A stretch of 64,000 nucleotides of DNA from Pholiota molesta. Lineage: Eukaryota; Basidiomycota; Agaricomycetes; Agaricales; Strophariaceae. Positions 48,701-60,943 of this stretch are shown in pieces; position 1 is the stretch's first letter; each line of letters starts with the position of its first letter. The notes under the pieces were generated by a model. The model saw nothing but the letters and a program-made list of their open reading frames with translations. It had not been told where the DNA came from and ran no database searches. The DNA lies in assembly GCA_014925825.1 (NCBI GenBank), contig JACGCK010000053.1, positions 186,001 through 250,000 of the forward strand, read 5' to 3'. A program made the position numbers and the translations under genes.

Positions 48701-50466
48701 CGGAACACGAGGTCAGTTTTTTTTCATCTTCTTGTCTCGTATTTCTTGACTGATTGCTGCTTTCTTTGAGATCCCCTTCGAGGACTTATCCCAGGATTTA
48801 ACTCTCATTGGCATCACTGGTATTGAGGACCCTCTACGCGACGGTGTGCCGGAGGCTGTCATGAAATGCCATCGGGCAGGAGTGACTGTCAAGATGTGCA
48901 CGGGAGACAACGTACTCACTGCGAGGTCGATTGCGACACAATGCGGCATCTTCACCAAAGGCGGTATAATCATGGAAGGCCCCGTTTTCCGTCAGCTCAG
49001 CCAGTCGGAGAGGATCGAGATCGTGCCTCGCCTGCAGGTTCTAGCTCGCTCGTCGCCGGAGGACAAGAAGGTTTTGGTCGAGACGCTCAAGATGATCGGC
49101 GAGATTGTCGGTGTCACTGGCGATGGTACTAACGATGGACCGGCGCTCAAGACGGCGAACGTCGGCTTTTCGATGGGTATCGCTGGTACTGAGGTCGCTA
49201 AGGAGGCGTCAGACATTATTCTTATGGACGATAATTTCTCTTCCATCGTCAAGGCTATCATGTGGGGTCGTTGCGTCAACGACGCTGTCCGCAAGTTCTT
49301 GCAATTCCAGATCTCTACCAACGTCACAGCTGTCATTATCACCTTCGTCTCTGCCGTCAGTTCGGTCCAGGAGACATCTGTACTATCGGCGGTGCAGCTT
49401 CTCTGGATCAACATTATCATGGACACTTTCGCCGCTCTGGCCTTGGCTACTGACCCTGCCACGGAGAACCTCCTCGACCGCAAACCCGACAAGAAGAATG
49501 CACCTCTGTTCTCCGTGGAGATGTACAAGATGATTTTGATGCAGTCCGTTTATCAGGTCATCGTTATCCTCTTGTTCCATTTCCGCGGTGTCCAAATCTT
49601 GGGCTTCGAAGACACCGCAGCCAGCCAGCTTGACGTGAAGACACTCGTCTTCAATGCTTTTGTCTTCGCTCAGATCTTCAACTCGATCAATTGCAGGCGC
49701 CTTGACAGCCACCTTAACATCTTTGAGAATATGACCAAGAATCCCTTCTTTATTGGCATCACATTGCTCGGTATGGTGTCCTCTCGATTGTTATTGTTTA
49801 CATCTCTCTAATATTGTATCTGTAGAAATTGTGGTTCAGGTCCTGATTGTTTTCGTTGGTGGCGCTGCCTTCCAGGTCACTCGCATTGGCGGGCGTGAAT
49901 GGGGTATATCTCTCGCTCTCGGCGTTGTCTCTATTCCCTGGGGTGCTGTTATTCGATTGATGCCTAACGGGCCCTTCGAGTGGCTATTCAAACTCATGAG
50001 GCTTATGAAGGAGCCCAAAGAAATCCTTCCGACCGTGAAACATGACCAGGATGGATGGAACGGCGCTATCAACATGGTCCGGGACAACCTCAGCACGTTC
50101 GCTAACCTTCGTGGCGGTCGCTTGAGGTCTTCATCTTTCGTCATCAAGAGCCGTTCGGCGCGTTTAAGCTCGGACGAGCGCATGGGAATGTAAGTTCTTT
50201 CTTTCCATTCATTTGGAAAAGGCCTGTTGCTTATCATTTATTTTCCGCGTAGATCATCTGTTCTAACGATGGCCCCCACCCTTATGATTGGAGCTGTGGC
50301 TGCTGGTCAAGCCTACCTCCAACCAGGTTCTTTGTCGGATCCTGCACACAACGATCCTTCTCGCTCATCAGCTGCCCTTTGGGAAGGCAAGCTCCAAATT
50401 CATCCCGATACGTCTGCAGATGATCCCGTCTACAAGCAATTCGGCGGAAAGGAGAACATCGCTTAA
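45726..50466 (+). CDS. P2B-type Ca2+-transporting ATPase, vacuolar Pmc1-like
   Basis: Pumps Ca2+ out of the cytosol, in fungi usually into the vacuole. It has a long polar N-terminus (~270 residues) with a Lys/Glu-rich stretch near residues 160-180, then the P-type core: FGENVLPTRVSKTLLQLMW, HNVKCDESGATGESDAIKK, VAVPEGLPLAVTLALAFATK, the phosphorylation site ICTDKTGTLTQNSMTVV, KGASEILAKK, MCTGDNVLTARSIA, VGVTGDGTNDGPALKTANVG and MGIAGTEVAKEASDIILMDD. C-terminal helices follow, then a basic tail with LRSSSFVIKSRSARLSSD. About nine exons. One intron (about 47478-47536) is itself open in frame, but splicing it out restores RIMMALRGDTENTPLQ, the expected sequence. The frame is intact. The stop is at 50466. 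Confidence 0.94.
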
Positions 50467-51334
50467 CTCTTTACTTTTTTTCTTGTCCTATACGGTTAGC
50501 CGTCATCCCATACGGCGTATATCGCTTCGAGTCAGAAGCTGCGAATGTCCAGTGCGACTCACCAATGACATGATACCTTTCTGGCAACATACCACGCACT
50601 CTTAATCACTCGCAATCTTTTGGCACTTCATTCAACCAGGGTTCTCGCCCTTCCTCATATCAAGTATCAAACATAGAGCAACGAAACCACTTTATTATCT
50701 TATTCCCCAATCACTAGACTAGTATTTCTCTTGACGACCGTTCGCATTTCACGTCTTGCTCTCTTGACCAGCTTTTACTCCTCTACAACGCACAGAAACC
50801 AATGAAGGCATGTTTTCCATGGTATATATACCTATATAAAAACCTCAACTTCCACTGCCGATGCATCTGGCTAGCTTCTAGCGTAAGAGATGTAGCTATA
50901 GGATAACACGAATCATGTATTATTAGTTTTAATGTCATAAGTATACTCCTCCATATGAAATGTGGTGTGCATACACGTTATTTATTGAAGTGCTACCACC
51001 TCAGAAGTTGTTCAGTCGTAGTCAATGAATACGCACGCTCATTTCTCAATATGTCCAATCCAAAGGAAATGGAAGATCGACGATAAAAATGGATGCAATC
51101 AAACCCCAAAAGTAATGGTATACTAGAAATCATCCATCGATCTATTCACTTCAGCCAAAAAGCTGCCTCGTGTCATTGATTTCATGATCAAGCATGAATC
51201 CCTCACAGTGCCTAGATGTGAATTCTAAGAAGCGTTGCGATTTGGTTTAAAGGAGTAACTCTGAGGTCTTCCTGCACAACTTTCCTTTTCCCTGAACTGC
51301 CATTTCTTCAAAGAGCATTATAACTGCCACCGCC
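50467..51334. other. Intergenic region, no gene seen
   Basis: About 870 bp between the Ca2+-ATPase stop and the first G-domain gene. TATA-like runs occur at 50822-50838. Nothing coding is recognised. Confidence 0.45.
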
Positions 51335-52219
51335 ATGCAATTCCAGCCAACCTCGAAGCCTCTGATTTTGTATGACTTTTCAATATCTACAATGTTGTAT
51401 GATTGTATTCACATTATACATGTTTCCGCAGATTATTGGGCCAGACTGGATCTGGGAAGAGTACAGTAAGAGCCGACTTGCATGGTAATTGAAGGGCCTA
51501 CTTGAATATATACGCTCGTAGTTCATTTCTACAGTCGGAGCCACGAGTGTTCTACACCCCGGCCAAACGCCAAAAGTTGGACACGGGCTATCTTCTTGTA
51601 CAAAGGGCCTGGAAGAATACGCAGCCATCTTTCCAAAAGATACTAAAAAATCAGTGCAACTCGTCGATACTCCCGGATTCGATGACGACGAATTAAACCA
51701 GGGAGATTGCGACAAGTTGAGAATAATTATAGATTGGCTCAAAGTCGGTAAGAAAAATCGACCTACGCCATGCCAAAAGCTCTAATCATAAAGGACTAGA
51801 CAAGTAGGGCCTGTTCTTATCATATATCTGCTTGATATCACCCAGTGCAGGTTGACCACGAGTTCAGGCACGATGGGCCCTACAAAGATCTCTCGTCCTC
51901 CAGGTGTCGTATTCGTGACCACAAAACGGAACCAGATAAACGGAAAGGAACTGCAGAATCGCGAAAAATTGCTTGAAAGCAGTTTCCAGATTGCAAGCTC
52001 AAGTCTTTTAACGGTAGCCCTGAATCCGCTTGGAAGATCCTTGAAGAAGTGTGCTCCGACACTACGACAACGAAAGAGCTCATTATTGAAAGGTTGCAAC
52101 GCATCCAAAATGGTCTTCCACTCGTACCAAACGATTATAAAGGCATACAGAAATATGTTCATCTTTTCATTAAATGGTCGAAGGTTCGTCTGATTTTGCT
52201 CCTTGATGATTCATATTAG
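51335..52219 (+). CDS. Small G-domain (AIG1/septin-like P-loop) protein A, possibly degenerate
   Basis: The first exon reads MQFQPTSKPLIL and is joined by an intron (gtatga to ccgcag) to LLGQTGSGKST, a G1 P-loop. A second intron falls directly after the GKST codons. Next come FISTVG, HGLSSCTKGLEEYA, the G3 motif VQLVDTPGFDDDELN and IIIDWLK. Further on a frame break near 51790-51800 precedes LIIYLLDITQ, then PPGVVFVTTKRNQ, where the usual G4 (TKxD) is TKRN, and ESAWKILEEV. It ends near 52219. It belongs to a family of single-domain GTPases abundant in mushrooms and of unknown role. The weak G4 and the frame breaks mean it may be a decaying copy. A relative lies at 60944-61876. Confidence 0.6.
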
Positions 52220-52661
52220 TTGCTAATTGATCAATTCCTAGTGATTGTTAATCAGAATATTGGAAGGTCATCGAGTAGTAGAATGAGAGGTTTATTACCA
52301 TTTGCTGATTCCAAAAAAAAAAGCAACTGTTGCGAGTTGCTTTAGTCGTGAGTCGCGGGCTGAAGGGCTGGCCCAAGCAAGGCCCAAGCCAAAAAATTGG
52401 CCTCGGAATAGCAAACGATCTTCGTCAAGGATCATCACATATGTGGTTGCAAAGGCAGGTGAACGATGGTATATGCATTTGAGAGTGACATATATGCGAG
52501 AATGGAGCCTTGGTGAAAGATTGACTGGTGAAAGACCAGGGACAGGTTTGAATCACGAGACTAGTTTGTACTGGGATCAATTCAAACAGGTGCGCAAGCG
52601 CGACTTGCTTTCAGCCACATTCATTATTCCCTCCTCGTAGGCCGAGCATTTTAATCATCCA
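52220..52661. other. Intergenic region, no gene seen
   Basis: About 440 bp. A 112-codon frame (52302-52640) is rich in Arg and Lys and has no recognisable features. It overlaps the probable promoter of the Rae1 gene, so I leave it out. Confidence 0.4.
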
Positions 52662-54160
52662 ATGTCGCTCTTCTCGAACGCCGCGTCAACCACGGTGGGC
52701 GCCTCTGTCAATACTTCCTCTACAGCAGAGAAGGACATTGAAGTTGCCGACCCGCCCACCGATTCGATATCCTCTATCTCTTTCTCCAGCCAGGCCGACT
52801 ATATGGCTGTTGGAAGCTGGGATAATAGCGTACGTCCATCTGCTATGGTAGAAAACGACTTTCTTTTGACTTAACGCGTTCTGAAGGTACGAATCTATGA
52901 AGTAGGCGCTAATGGACAAACTCAAGGAAGGCTATGTATCAGCATCAAGGGCCGGTGTTGAATGTGTGTTGGAACAAAGTTCGTTATTGTCCATTCCCAT
53001 AGTATGACCACCCATTGATTTGGAGAGTAAAGGAGGGAAACAAGATTTTCTCCGGAGGGGCTGATAACGCTGGTCGCATGTTCGATGTAACAACGGCCAA
53101 GCAACCCAAGTCGCCCAACATGATGCGCCTATCAAAGTCGTCAAATGGGTAGATACTCCTCAGGCTGGGATCCTTGCTACCGGCAGTTGGGACAAAACAA
53201 TTAAAGTGCGCGTCTTTTTGTTTATCTAAAGGTTCTTGGTTTAATCTCCTATTAATTAGTATTGGGATCTGCGGACTGCCAACCCAGTCGCCACTGTAAC
53301 ACTACCTGAGAGATGCTATACCTTTGACATCCAATACCCTCTTATGGTGGTTGGAACCGCCGAGCGCCACATCCAAATCTTCAATCTCACCAACCCAAAT
53401 ACAGCTTACAAGGTACAGCGAATGCCTTGATTGTGTCTCAAAGTTACCTGCTAACGTCTTTCCTTTTTCAGACTATAATCTCACCGCTGAAGTGGCAAAC
53501 ACGCGTAGTATCTTGTTTCACAACGAATCCTGTCAATAGCGGCTTTGCGGTCGGAAGTGTGGAAGGAAGAGTGGCCATCCAGTAAGTCGATTATATAAAC
53601 CACGTGTTCCAAACTGACTGATTCTCTCAGATATGTCGAGGAGAAAGACGCACAGTGAGTACTTCCCAAAAACATACTGCCTTTGCTGATCACAATCCAG
53701 GCACAATTTCTCATTCAAGTGCCATCGCCGCGATTCCACCCCTAATTCCAAGGACCAAGCTTTAGTATATGCAGTCAACGATATCTCGTTCCACCCTGTA
53801 CATGGCACATTCTCAACCTGCGGTCAGTTAACTTGTTCAGACTTGACTATATACTGAAGTGCTATATTAGGTTCTGATGGTACTATCCACTTTTGGGACA
53901 AGGACGCCCGTACCCGTCTAAAAAGTAGGTTATCCTTGCCAGATTTGCCGCACAACACTCAACCTTATTATATAGCCTTCGATGCCGCTCCAGGACCCAT
54001 CTCCACCACAGCGTTCAATCGTACTGGCAATATCTTCGCATACGCCGTCTCTTATGATTGGTCTAAAGGCCATTCAGGAATGACACCTGGCATGCCGAAC
54101 AAGATCATGCTACACTCCTGTAAAGATGAAGAAGTTAGGAAGAGGGGCGCAAGGAGATAA
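52662..54160 (+). CDS. RAE1: WD40 mRNA-export / nuclear-pore factor Rae1 (Gle2)
   Basis: A beta-propeller protein that binds Nup98-type nucleoporins and supports mRNA export. It begins [13 protein letters not shown] and has an acidic, Pro-containing leader before the repeats: [162 protein letters not shown] and the Rae1-type end [26 protein letters not shown]. The terminus [11 protein letters not shown] is typical. About eight exons. Single-base breaks near 52930 and 53097 each fit one missing base. Confidence 0.9.
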
Positions 54161-54422
54161 TTCGCTGTTGTAGGTTCTACGAGGGACTCTTGCTCTCAAT
54201 ACTTATAGTTCTAATTTTTGCTTTACCTCCCTCGACCTTTGGCCTGTGTCCTATATTTTGTTGTATCTACACTGGCTTTTTGGCACTCTTAAAATGCAAT
54301 ATGACGAATCAATGTGAAAATCATTTATTTTATACAAGAACAAAGTACATTACGCTAAAAAAAATTATTTACCTTGTCCAAACATCTAGTAGTGATCAAA
54401 ATGAGCGAGGTTGTTCCCGTCA

Positions 54423-56653
54423 TTAAGTGCTGGTTTTGCGAGGAGTTAGGATCGTAGGTAAAACTCCCTTCATCGTCACAAATTGGTCCTTCATATCCTC
54501 GTACCATTGTTGAGGATTATATCCGTCCTCGAGCCGTATGTCGAGTCGCTGCATTATCAGCGCGAGTACCATACGCATCTCCATCCATGCAAGATTTTTG
54601 CCCGCGCAATTCGTGGGACCGGCTGAGAAAGGAATAAATGCCGCGGTGTTGTGGATGAATTCTTGCCCAGTTCCGAAAATCTTGGGTTCGAGTTCCATGC
54701 GTTTGCCTTCTGGGAGCCAGCGCTCAGGAATAAAGCTGTCCGGGAGAGGAGAGAAGTAACGGGCATCTCTTTGGAGAGAGTATGTCGGGATAAAAGCGCT
54801 GTTGCCTTCAGGAAGGTAGCTTTTGATTTTGCAATGGATGAGTCATGGATTTTTGGCATGATATGGATGCTAAAACTCACAATGACCCAAGCATCTTTCC
54901 ACGACTTCCTTTCTCGCCCTCACGCTGAGAGCCACACAAAATAGGCGGCAGTAAGCGCAGACTTTCCGACCTGCACATTTGTTCAGTCATAGGTCAAGAC
55001 AACGCAATCATGAGGACGTACAAGGCGGCATTCAAATATGGGAGGTGAGCTTGTTTGGTGAAATCATAGAGATCGTCTCCAAGTTCATCAATCTCAGCCT
55101 GCAGACGTTTGTATGCAGTGGGATGTGTCATGAGGAAGTAGAGCAGATGAGTGATAGCACTGGAAGTTGTATCGGATCCCGCGATGATAGCAAGAGCGCC
55201 TATCAATGATAAAGTCAATATATGTGCTATAATTTTGCTAAAACTGCATACCATCGCTGGTGATTTCAGCAACTGACGGAGGTTGGGTAGAGAAGCCATC
55301 TTCATCGATCTAGATATAGCACAGGACATGAGCTTAACGAGATGATGACGACAAACGAATTAACGCACAAGGTGATGAAAATGTCTTTGTGGGGCGATCC
55401 CATTTTCTTCCTAAGAAGCGCACGATTCCTTGCGTAGGCTCGGAATGCTTTGACGTCCTCCGCAAAGTTAGGGTAACGAAGGCAGAGTTTGCCCAACCAT
55501 GGAACCTGTGCCATGATAATAGCGTTTCTTGATATTGCGTTAGATGGAACTGAATGCTATTTAAACTAGAAATGACCCACTTTTGGCCCTCTTCAAGAAG
55601 ATGCCATAAGCCGTTGGTATCTCCCTCAGCAAGCATCTCAGAACCACCACCAAAACTAATAAGCGAGAGGATTTAGCATTGAATTCGAATGAAAAACGTG
55701 TACACGCACGCCAAATCACTCATGATGTCATAACTAATTGGAAACATATACGCATTAGTTTTGACAAGCGGTAGACCTTGAAAAAAAACGTACGCGAAGT
55801 ATGATACATATTTAGTGAGATCGACAGGGCTTGCCTGCGCGGCAATAGTGTCGACAAGCTGTGCGGACCTTTTGACTACTAGCTCTTCGTAACCTTTGAG
55901 GGCGGCAGTGCTGAAGGCTCTTGTCCAGGGGCGTCTACGTCTTGTATGCTCTGTCTTGTCCCGGATGGCGACCAATGGCTTGATGGCCTCTGCTTCGGCA
56001 ATACGTCCCTCCCAGACTAGGAAAGAAGTGAGATAGGGAATTAATGTTCGATCTGCGGTATCATTTACATTGGCCCTTCGGCAGTCCTAGGTTGCCCATA
56101 AGTGGGGCAACAGCATCAACATCACAAATAGAAAGTTCATTGGGGCCTAGAGCATAGAACTTTTCAGCAAAGAGTCTCGAATGGTCGAAAAATGCTCGAC
56201 GTACCAACTCTGACAACGTCACCGTACTTCTCGTGTAATTCATGATAGTAAATATGCTGCTTCCCCTTCGAGCTAAGATAGGCGAGGTGGAATTTGCTCA
56301 ATCTCCCAAGTATCGGGCCGGGGTATTTTGCCAGAGGATGCCAAGGAGAAAGACGATAAATGGCTATCGACGTCAAAAGCGATGTCCAGAAGGTGGCAAA
56401 TACAGTGAATGTTGCTGTTAGCAATTGGTGGCGTGGGGAAGATAGAATTTGGTCAGGACGGCCGGTACACCAACTAGGAGGGGCAGAGCGAGTAATGGCT
56501 CGTATGTCTCTGTCTTTTTGAAAACAAGATGAACACCCTGCACATACTCATTAGAAACCGAGTTAAACTAAGATATAAAATCAAGTCACGTACGACACCA
56601 GCACCTACGACACCGAACAAGATATCCTTCGGCGAAAATGAAAGCAAGGACAT
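54423..56653 (-). CDS. Cytochrome P450 monooxygenase, microsomal
   Basis: A haem-thiolate monooxygenase of a basidiomycete secondary or xenobiotic metabolism type. The N-terminus starts MSLLSFSPKDILFGVVGAGV and, after an intron, has two more hydrophobic segments (LLALPLLVGVPAVLTKF, FTVFATFWTSLLTSIAIY), so the membrane anchor is triple rather than single. Then RLSPWHPLAKYPGP, HEKYGDVVRVGPNELSICDV, TRRRRPWTRAFSTAALKGYE, the I-helix oxygen motif AIIAGSDTTSSAITHLL, FIPERWLPEGKRM and the haem loop FIPFSAGPTNCAGKNLAWME with the Cys ligand. It ends LPTILTPRKTST. About ten exons. One frame break near 56420-56430 fits a missing base. Substrate unknown. Confidence 0.9.
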
Positions 56654-56861
56654 ATTGGCAAGTATGCTGGGGATTTTGCGCTATGCGAAGGGAACTAAAA
56701 ATGCTATTTATGAGTGGAGACAAATCCCAATGGAACTGAGGGGTAGCACCTTATGTTCAACGTCTAACCTTTCCGTCCTACGGATGGTTGTAAAACAATG
56801 TGATTGCCGTTAGTTGTCCTTATGTACTTCACACCTGATGCTCAACCTGGTGTCATGTCGT

Positions 56862-57526
56862 TCAATGTGAATCTGACATGGGAGTGCTCTCGGTGATCGG
56901 CCTGAGCATTACGAATCCACAAAACCTGCAATCAGGGAGCATTATAGAGCAAACAAATGCCTCGCGTATCGTCATTCTCCGTTTTGCATCTATCATTGTC
57001 TGACCACGAATAAACAGACAAGCAAATAAAGGAATGACGGGAAGACTTATCGTGTTAAAGCGTTCCACTGCCGTAGGGCGGGATTAGCAGAATTCGCAGT
57101 TAAGGACATATGTACCTGGTCCCGATATGGCATATCCAATGACCATAGCTTGGACCCACGCACTATACATAGCGCCTTTCATGGGACGAAGAAAGGCTCG
57201 GGGCCTCAGCAAAGCGAGATGGAAAGACCGGGATACTTCGGAGCTTTGTCAATGGATAAGGCTTTGAAGCATTCCTGAAAACTCAGTTCCGCGAATACTC
57301 GTTTCCTTGCATCGAACGCCCGTAGCAGTAGCCTGGACTCGCGTTGGCCCAGGTGTGAATCTGAACATAAATTCTCAAGTTCAGGTTGGCCATCCTTGAG
57401 TAGTTTCGTAAACGATGAAATATATCGCATAATAGATGACTGAACGCTTGAACTTGCATAGAACGGAGTGGAAGTGGATTCGAAAGGCCCAATTATTCGA
57501 CCGTCACCATCCATATTCAAGCGCAA
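56862..57526 (-). CDS. Unknown protein, possibly partial, with hydrophobic C-terminal segments
   Basis: Starts MRLNMDGDGRIIGPFESTST and reads a polar, helical ~100 residues (YISSFTKLLKDGQPELENL). After one apparent frame break near 57215 it continues LALLRPRAFLRPMKGAMYSA WVQAMVIGYAISG. An intron (gtacat to cggcag) then leads to VERFNTISLPVIPLFACLFI. The frame agreement across that intron supports a real gene. I do not recognise the family. It lies between a P450 and a sterol desaturase on the same strand, so a shared pathway is possible but unproven. Confidence 0.35.
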
Positions 57527-58319
57527 TCGTCATGTGATGTTGATCCAATAGTATGCAGCCTATTCTTAGATCACTAAACCCATCTTCTTCCAAAAGCAAT
57601 CCAAAAGCCAAGTAAGTATACAACTTTGCAAGGCAAGATACTGGTAATTCATAGCATACTTGAATATGTTACAATAAGTCTAACTAGATATACTTGAGCA
57701 GTATGTATTGTACGCCTACAGTCATTTTGTACGCCACACCAAGTGCCTACGGTAATTATTGATGATATCTCGAGGTTAGAGAATATCCCAATATTCTGTT
57801 CCTGGTACATGGGCTGTATATATGCCCGACCCCTTCTACCAATAATAGACCAATAGATTATAAGACTGGGAGGTAGCATATAGCAGATATCAATAACAGT
57901 AACCCTGATATACATATATGTAGCGCGAAGTGCACCAAGATTTATTGAGATCAGCTATATTGCAGCCACTTGTAAGCACCCGTAGTCTCTTCTATCCTGC
58001 GGCACTTGAACTTGAGTAGTTGCCGACAGCCCAAGGGCATCCCATTCACCAACAGACCAGGAAAGGCGGAGTATTTAAGTACTGAGTACCTACGAGACGT
58101 GGAATGCGGCGGTTGTAAGTATATGCATTAGAATTTGGAGCATTAAGGCCAGAAGGTTGCTTGATAAACGCCTGATAACAATGGAAATCAGCGGTCCTCT
58201 AATAATCATTAGACTAGAAATTGAAAGCAAATTGAAGCTGGATACATGATTATCACGACAAGCAGCATTCTCGTAAGTAATTAATAAATAAATATACAAA
58301 TCAAGCAATAAAGGCTGGT
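57527..58319. other. Intergenic region, AT-rich
   Basis: About 790 bp with no coding features. It should include the promoter of the unknown gene (transcribed leftward) and the desaturase 3' UTR. Confidence 0.45.
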
Positions 58320-59533
58320 TTACTCTTTTTTCAAAGATTTTATCTCCAATAGAGGATCTAAATGTGATTCAGGTTGACGATAGGATCCACCAACGCGATC
58401 GGCCCATGTAAAGTACTAAATACGGCCGTCAGATGTGAAAGCCTACGAAGTAATGGGTTGCAACACATACCTGGCCGTAATTAACAGTGAAGTAAAGATG
58501 GTGTAGTGTATGATGAGCCGGCCCATTGATAGCCTTCTCGAAAATGTGACCGGTGATCATGTCTGAATCATGAATCTAAACGACCTGGTTAAATCGCTGC
58601 CAGAGTCGAGAGGAGAAAGCACTCACAAAGATACTCCAAAAATTGACAAGAACGAACAGAGTGAGATATAGCACTCGATGCAATGGGAAGATGAAAATAA
58701 AGAGATGGTAAGGCACAGATTGGAAGTATCCGTCGACTGGATGGAATGCGTGGGATCCGAAAGGAGTGGGGACTAAAAATACTTTAAGTCACCTGACAAG
58801 AAAAGAAAAAGAAAGAAAAGAGAGCTCACTGATCCACTTGTGATGAGGCTTGTGAAGGTGTTTATACAAGAAGGGGATGTGCAGCCATCGATGTATCCAA
58901 TAGATACAGTAGTCCGTGAACAACAGATATCTTCGAATTCTATTAGCGGTGTATAAGTCGACGACAGCAGAATTCCACGTACAAAGGAACCGAAGCAAAC
59001 AAGTATGCATAACCATAGGTGTCCAGCCCATCATAAAGCTTGGAGTACCCCATTACCTCTGCTTGGAACCAGGGCAGCGTGAGCAGTGTCATCACAGGGA
59101 AAGCCCGGAGGCTTGTTTGAATTTCGAGCCAGACTTGATTTTTTAGAAATCTTGGATGGCGCATCATTTCGTGGTTGAAGATGTATTTGAACGACAGCCC
59201 AGCGAAAAGGAAATAAAGAACATGGATTCCAATCAACGTCAGAAGTGAAAGGGAGACGACCTGTCGTGGAATATAATCTCGTGGCCATGCGGAAAGCAGT
59301 TGTGGTGATTGGGCATTAGAATATGAGGCAAATTCGTCATATGACAGCGGAGGGTGAGGCAGATGTGATACTAATTGGGACCATGTTGATGAGGACGTGA
59401 ATGTAAAATATTTGGCCGTTGAATTGAGAGAAGCAGCGAATTCGGAAGACGAGGCAAAAGCAGAGAGAGGAACAAGATGGGCCCAAATTTTATCGAGAAC
59501 TAGGTCGTCGGCTATGTGAAGGACGAGATCCAT
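58320..59533 (-). CDS. ERG3: Sterol C-5 desaturase (Erg3-like), fatty-acid-hydroxylase superfamily
   Basis: An ER di-iron enzyme that introduces the C5(6) double bond of ergosterol. I place the start at 59533 ([20 protein letters not shown]), which matches usual Erg3 starts; Met at 59638 is also in frame and would add 35 residues. TM segments include [20 protein letters not shown] and [12 protein letters not shown]. An intron (gtacgt to taatag) joins [10 protein letters not shown] to [17 protein letters not shown]. His boxes: HRWLH, HKPHH and HTLHH. Then [15 protein letters not shown] and [20 protein letters not shown], ending EIKSLKKE. About five exons, frame intact. Erg3 paralogues occur in fungal clusters, so either the primary ergosterol gene or a paralogue is possible. 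Confidence 0.9.
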
Positions 59534-60943
59534 GTTGGAGGAGATGAATCGGAGGAGGGTTGGGTGGCAGTTGTGTTCATAGAGCTCTGTAATTATATTC
59601 TTTCTTTTCCGGACATCAGCCCACTTTGCTGCCATCACGTGTTACAATGCGCCAAGACTTGTCCCAGATAAGATTGAGAACATACCGACCGATCAATGCA
59701 TCAAACGTTGAGCTCCTAGTCAGGCTCAGCGACTAGGCATGTTAATGCTCAGTGTTGGGCCAGATTTTGAGTCCAGGTTGGTGGAAAGTGGAGACAAACC
59801 CTGGACAAGCCTCAGACTCGGATACAGATTGAGATCCATACTTTTTTCAATGTCATTTGTAAAGTCGTAAGGGCCTGTACGGGCTTATACGAGCTGGGCC
59901 CGCATGGACGGAAGTTCATCTGATACTATTTGTCAAACCTGCTCATGACAACGTTTTCAGAAGGGGCATAAATAAATATGACGGCAGGTTAAATTTGGAA
60001 TACTGAACATTCGGGCCGCTTTGCTCATGCAACATACATATGCATTTACAGCCACTGCTACTTAATAAATATGGCTCAAACATTTTAAAAGTCTACATAG
60101 ATGAGGTCAAACAAGAAAACAAGGCCTGGTTTTCCACGGCCCGTGATGAAGCTGACAAGTAACACCAAAAAATCCAGACGCCGCGCATTTGCTCGTGAAT
60201 ACTTAAGTATTTATTCCTATCCCAGTCCGACTTCTTTTGATCAGTGGCATTCGGAGCCATCATTCCGATGTCAGGTTTTTCCGCCCCACGAGAGCCCACG
60301 AGGCGCCGAGGCCGCTGTGTTCTACGGTATGGTAGGCATCCCCAAGGTTGATATAGTTTTTTTACCGGTTTACTGCTGGTGTCATCAGCTCCATATCGGA
60401 CTTCAGAGGCAAAAAGCTGCTCTTGGAAAGCTCTTTACAAAATTCAACTTGCACGTCGGAATGAATCATGTTGTAATGATGTATAAAAAATATGTCGATT
60501 GAAGCAGCAATCGCATAGTACGGAGAGGGATCTCTGAGAGCTGCTGAGAGCCTTGAATCTTCTGTTGGAGCCGATATTTACATAGCTTTTAAATTTTGTA
60601 TTGTCAATCTACGCCGAAATATCGCTCTATGCCAACTCTACGCATCATCCGACTTAGGCCTTATAAATTTACATTCTCTTAGATTTCCTGCAATTTACTC
60701 TAGCTACATAAGCATGTCTGCAATGGGTACTAGTGGTCTCAAGGTCGATCGAGGTTTAATGACAAGAAATAGTCTTGCTTGACATTCCATCCACCTGGCT
60801 TCCTGCAGGCTGCACACGTTGCCTCTTGATAAAAGGATGATAGGTATCCTACAGTGCCGTATTGAACGGACTCCCATCTTCCTTTGTTTTCCGGACTACT
60901 AGAATCACTATCATCAGAATTTAGCTGCTGTTATAAATCAGCA
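59534..60943. other. Intergenic region, no gene seen
   Basis: About 1.4 kb between the divergent desaturase and second G-domain gene. A 133-codon frame at 60101-60502 has no recognisable features. Confidence 0.45.

Noticed and set aside
52302..52640. 112-codon Arg/Lys-rich frame before Rae1
   Set aside because: No family resemblance and ends 22 bp before the Rae1 start codon, where the promoter and leader should be.
60101..60502. 133-codon open frame before G-domain B
   Set aside because: No recognisable features, no introns, and a composition like surrounding non-coding DNA.
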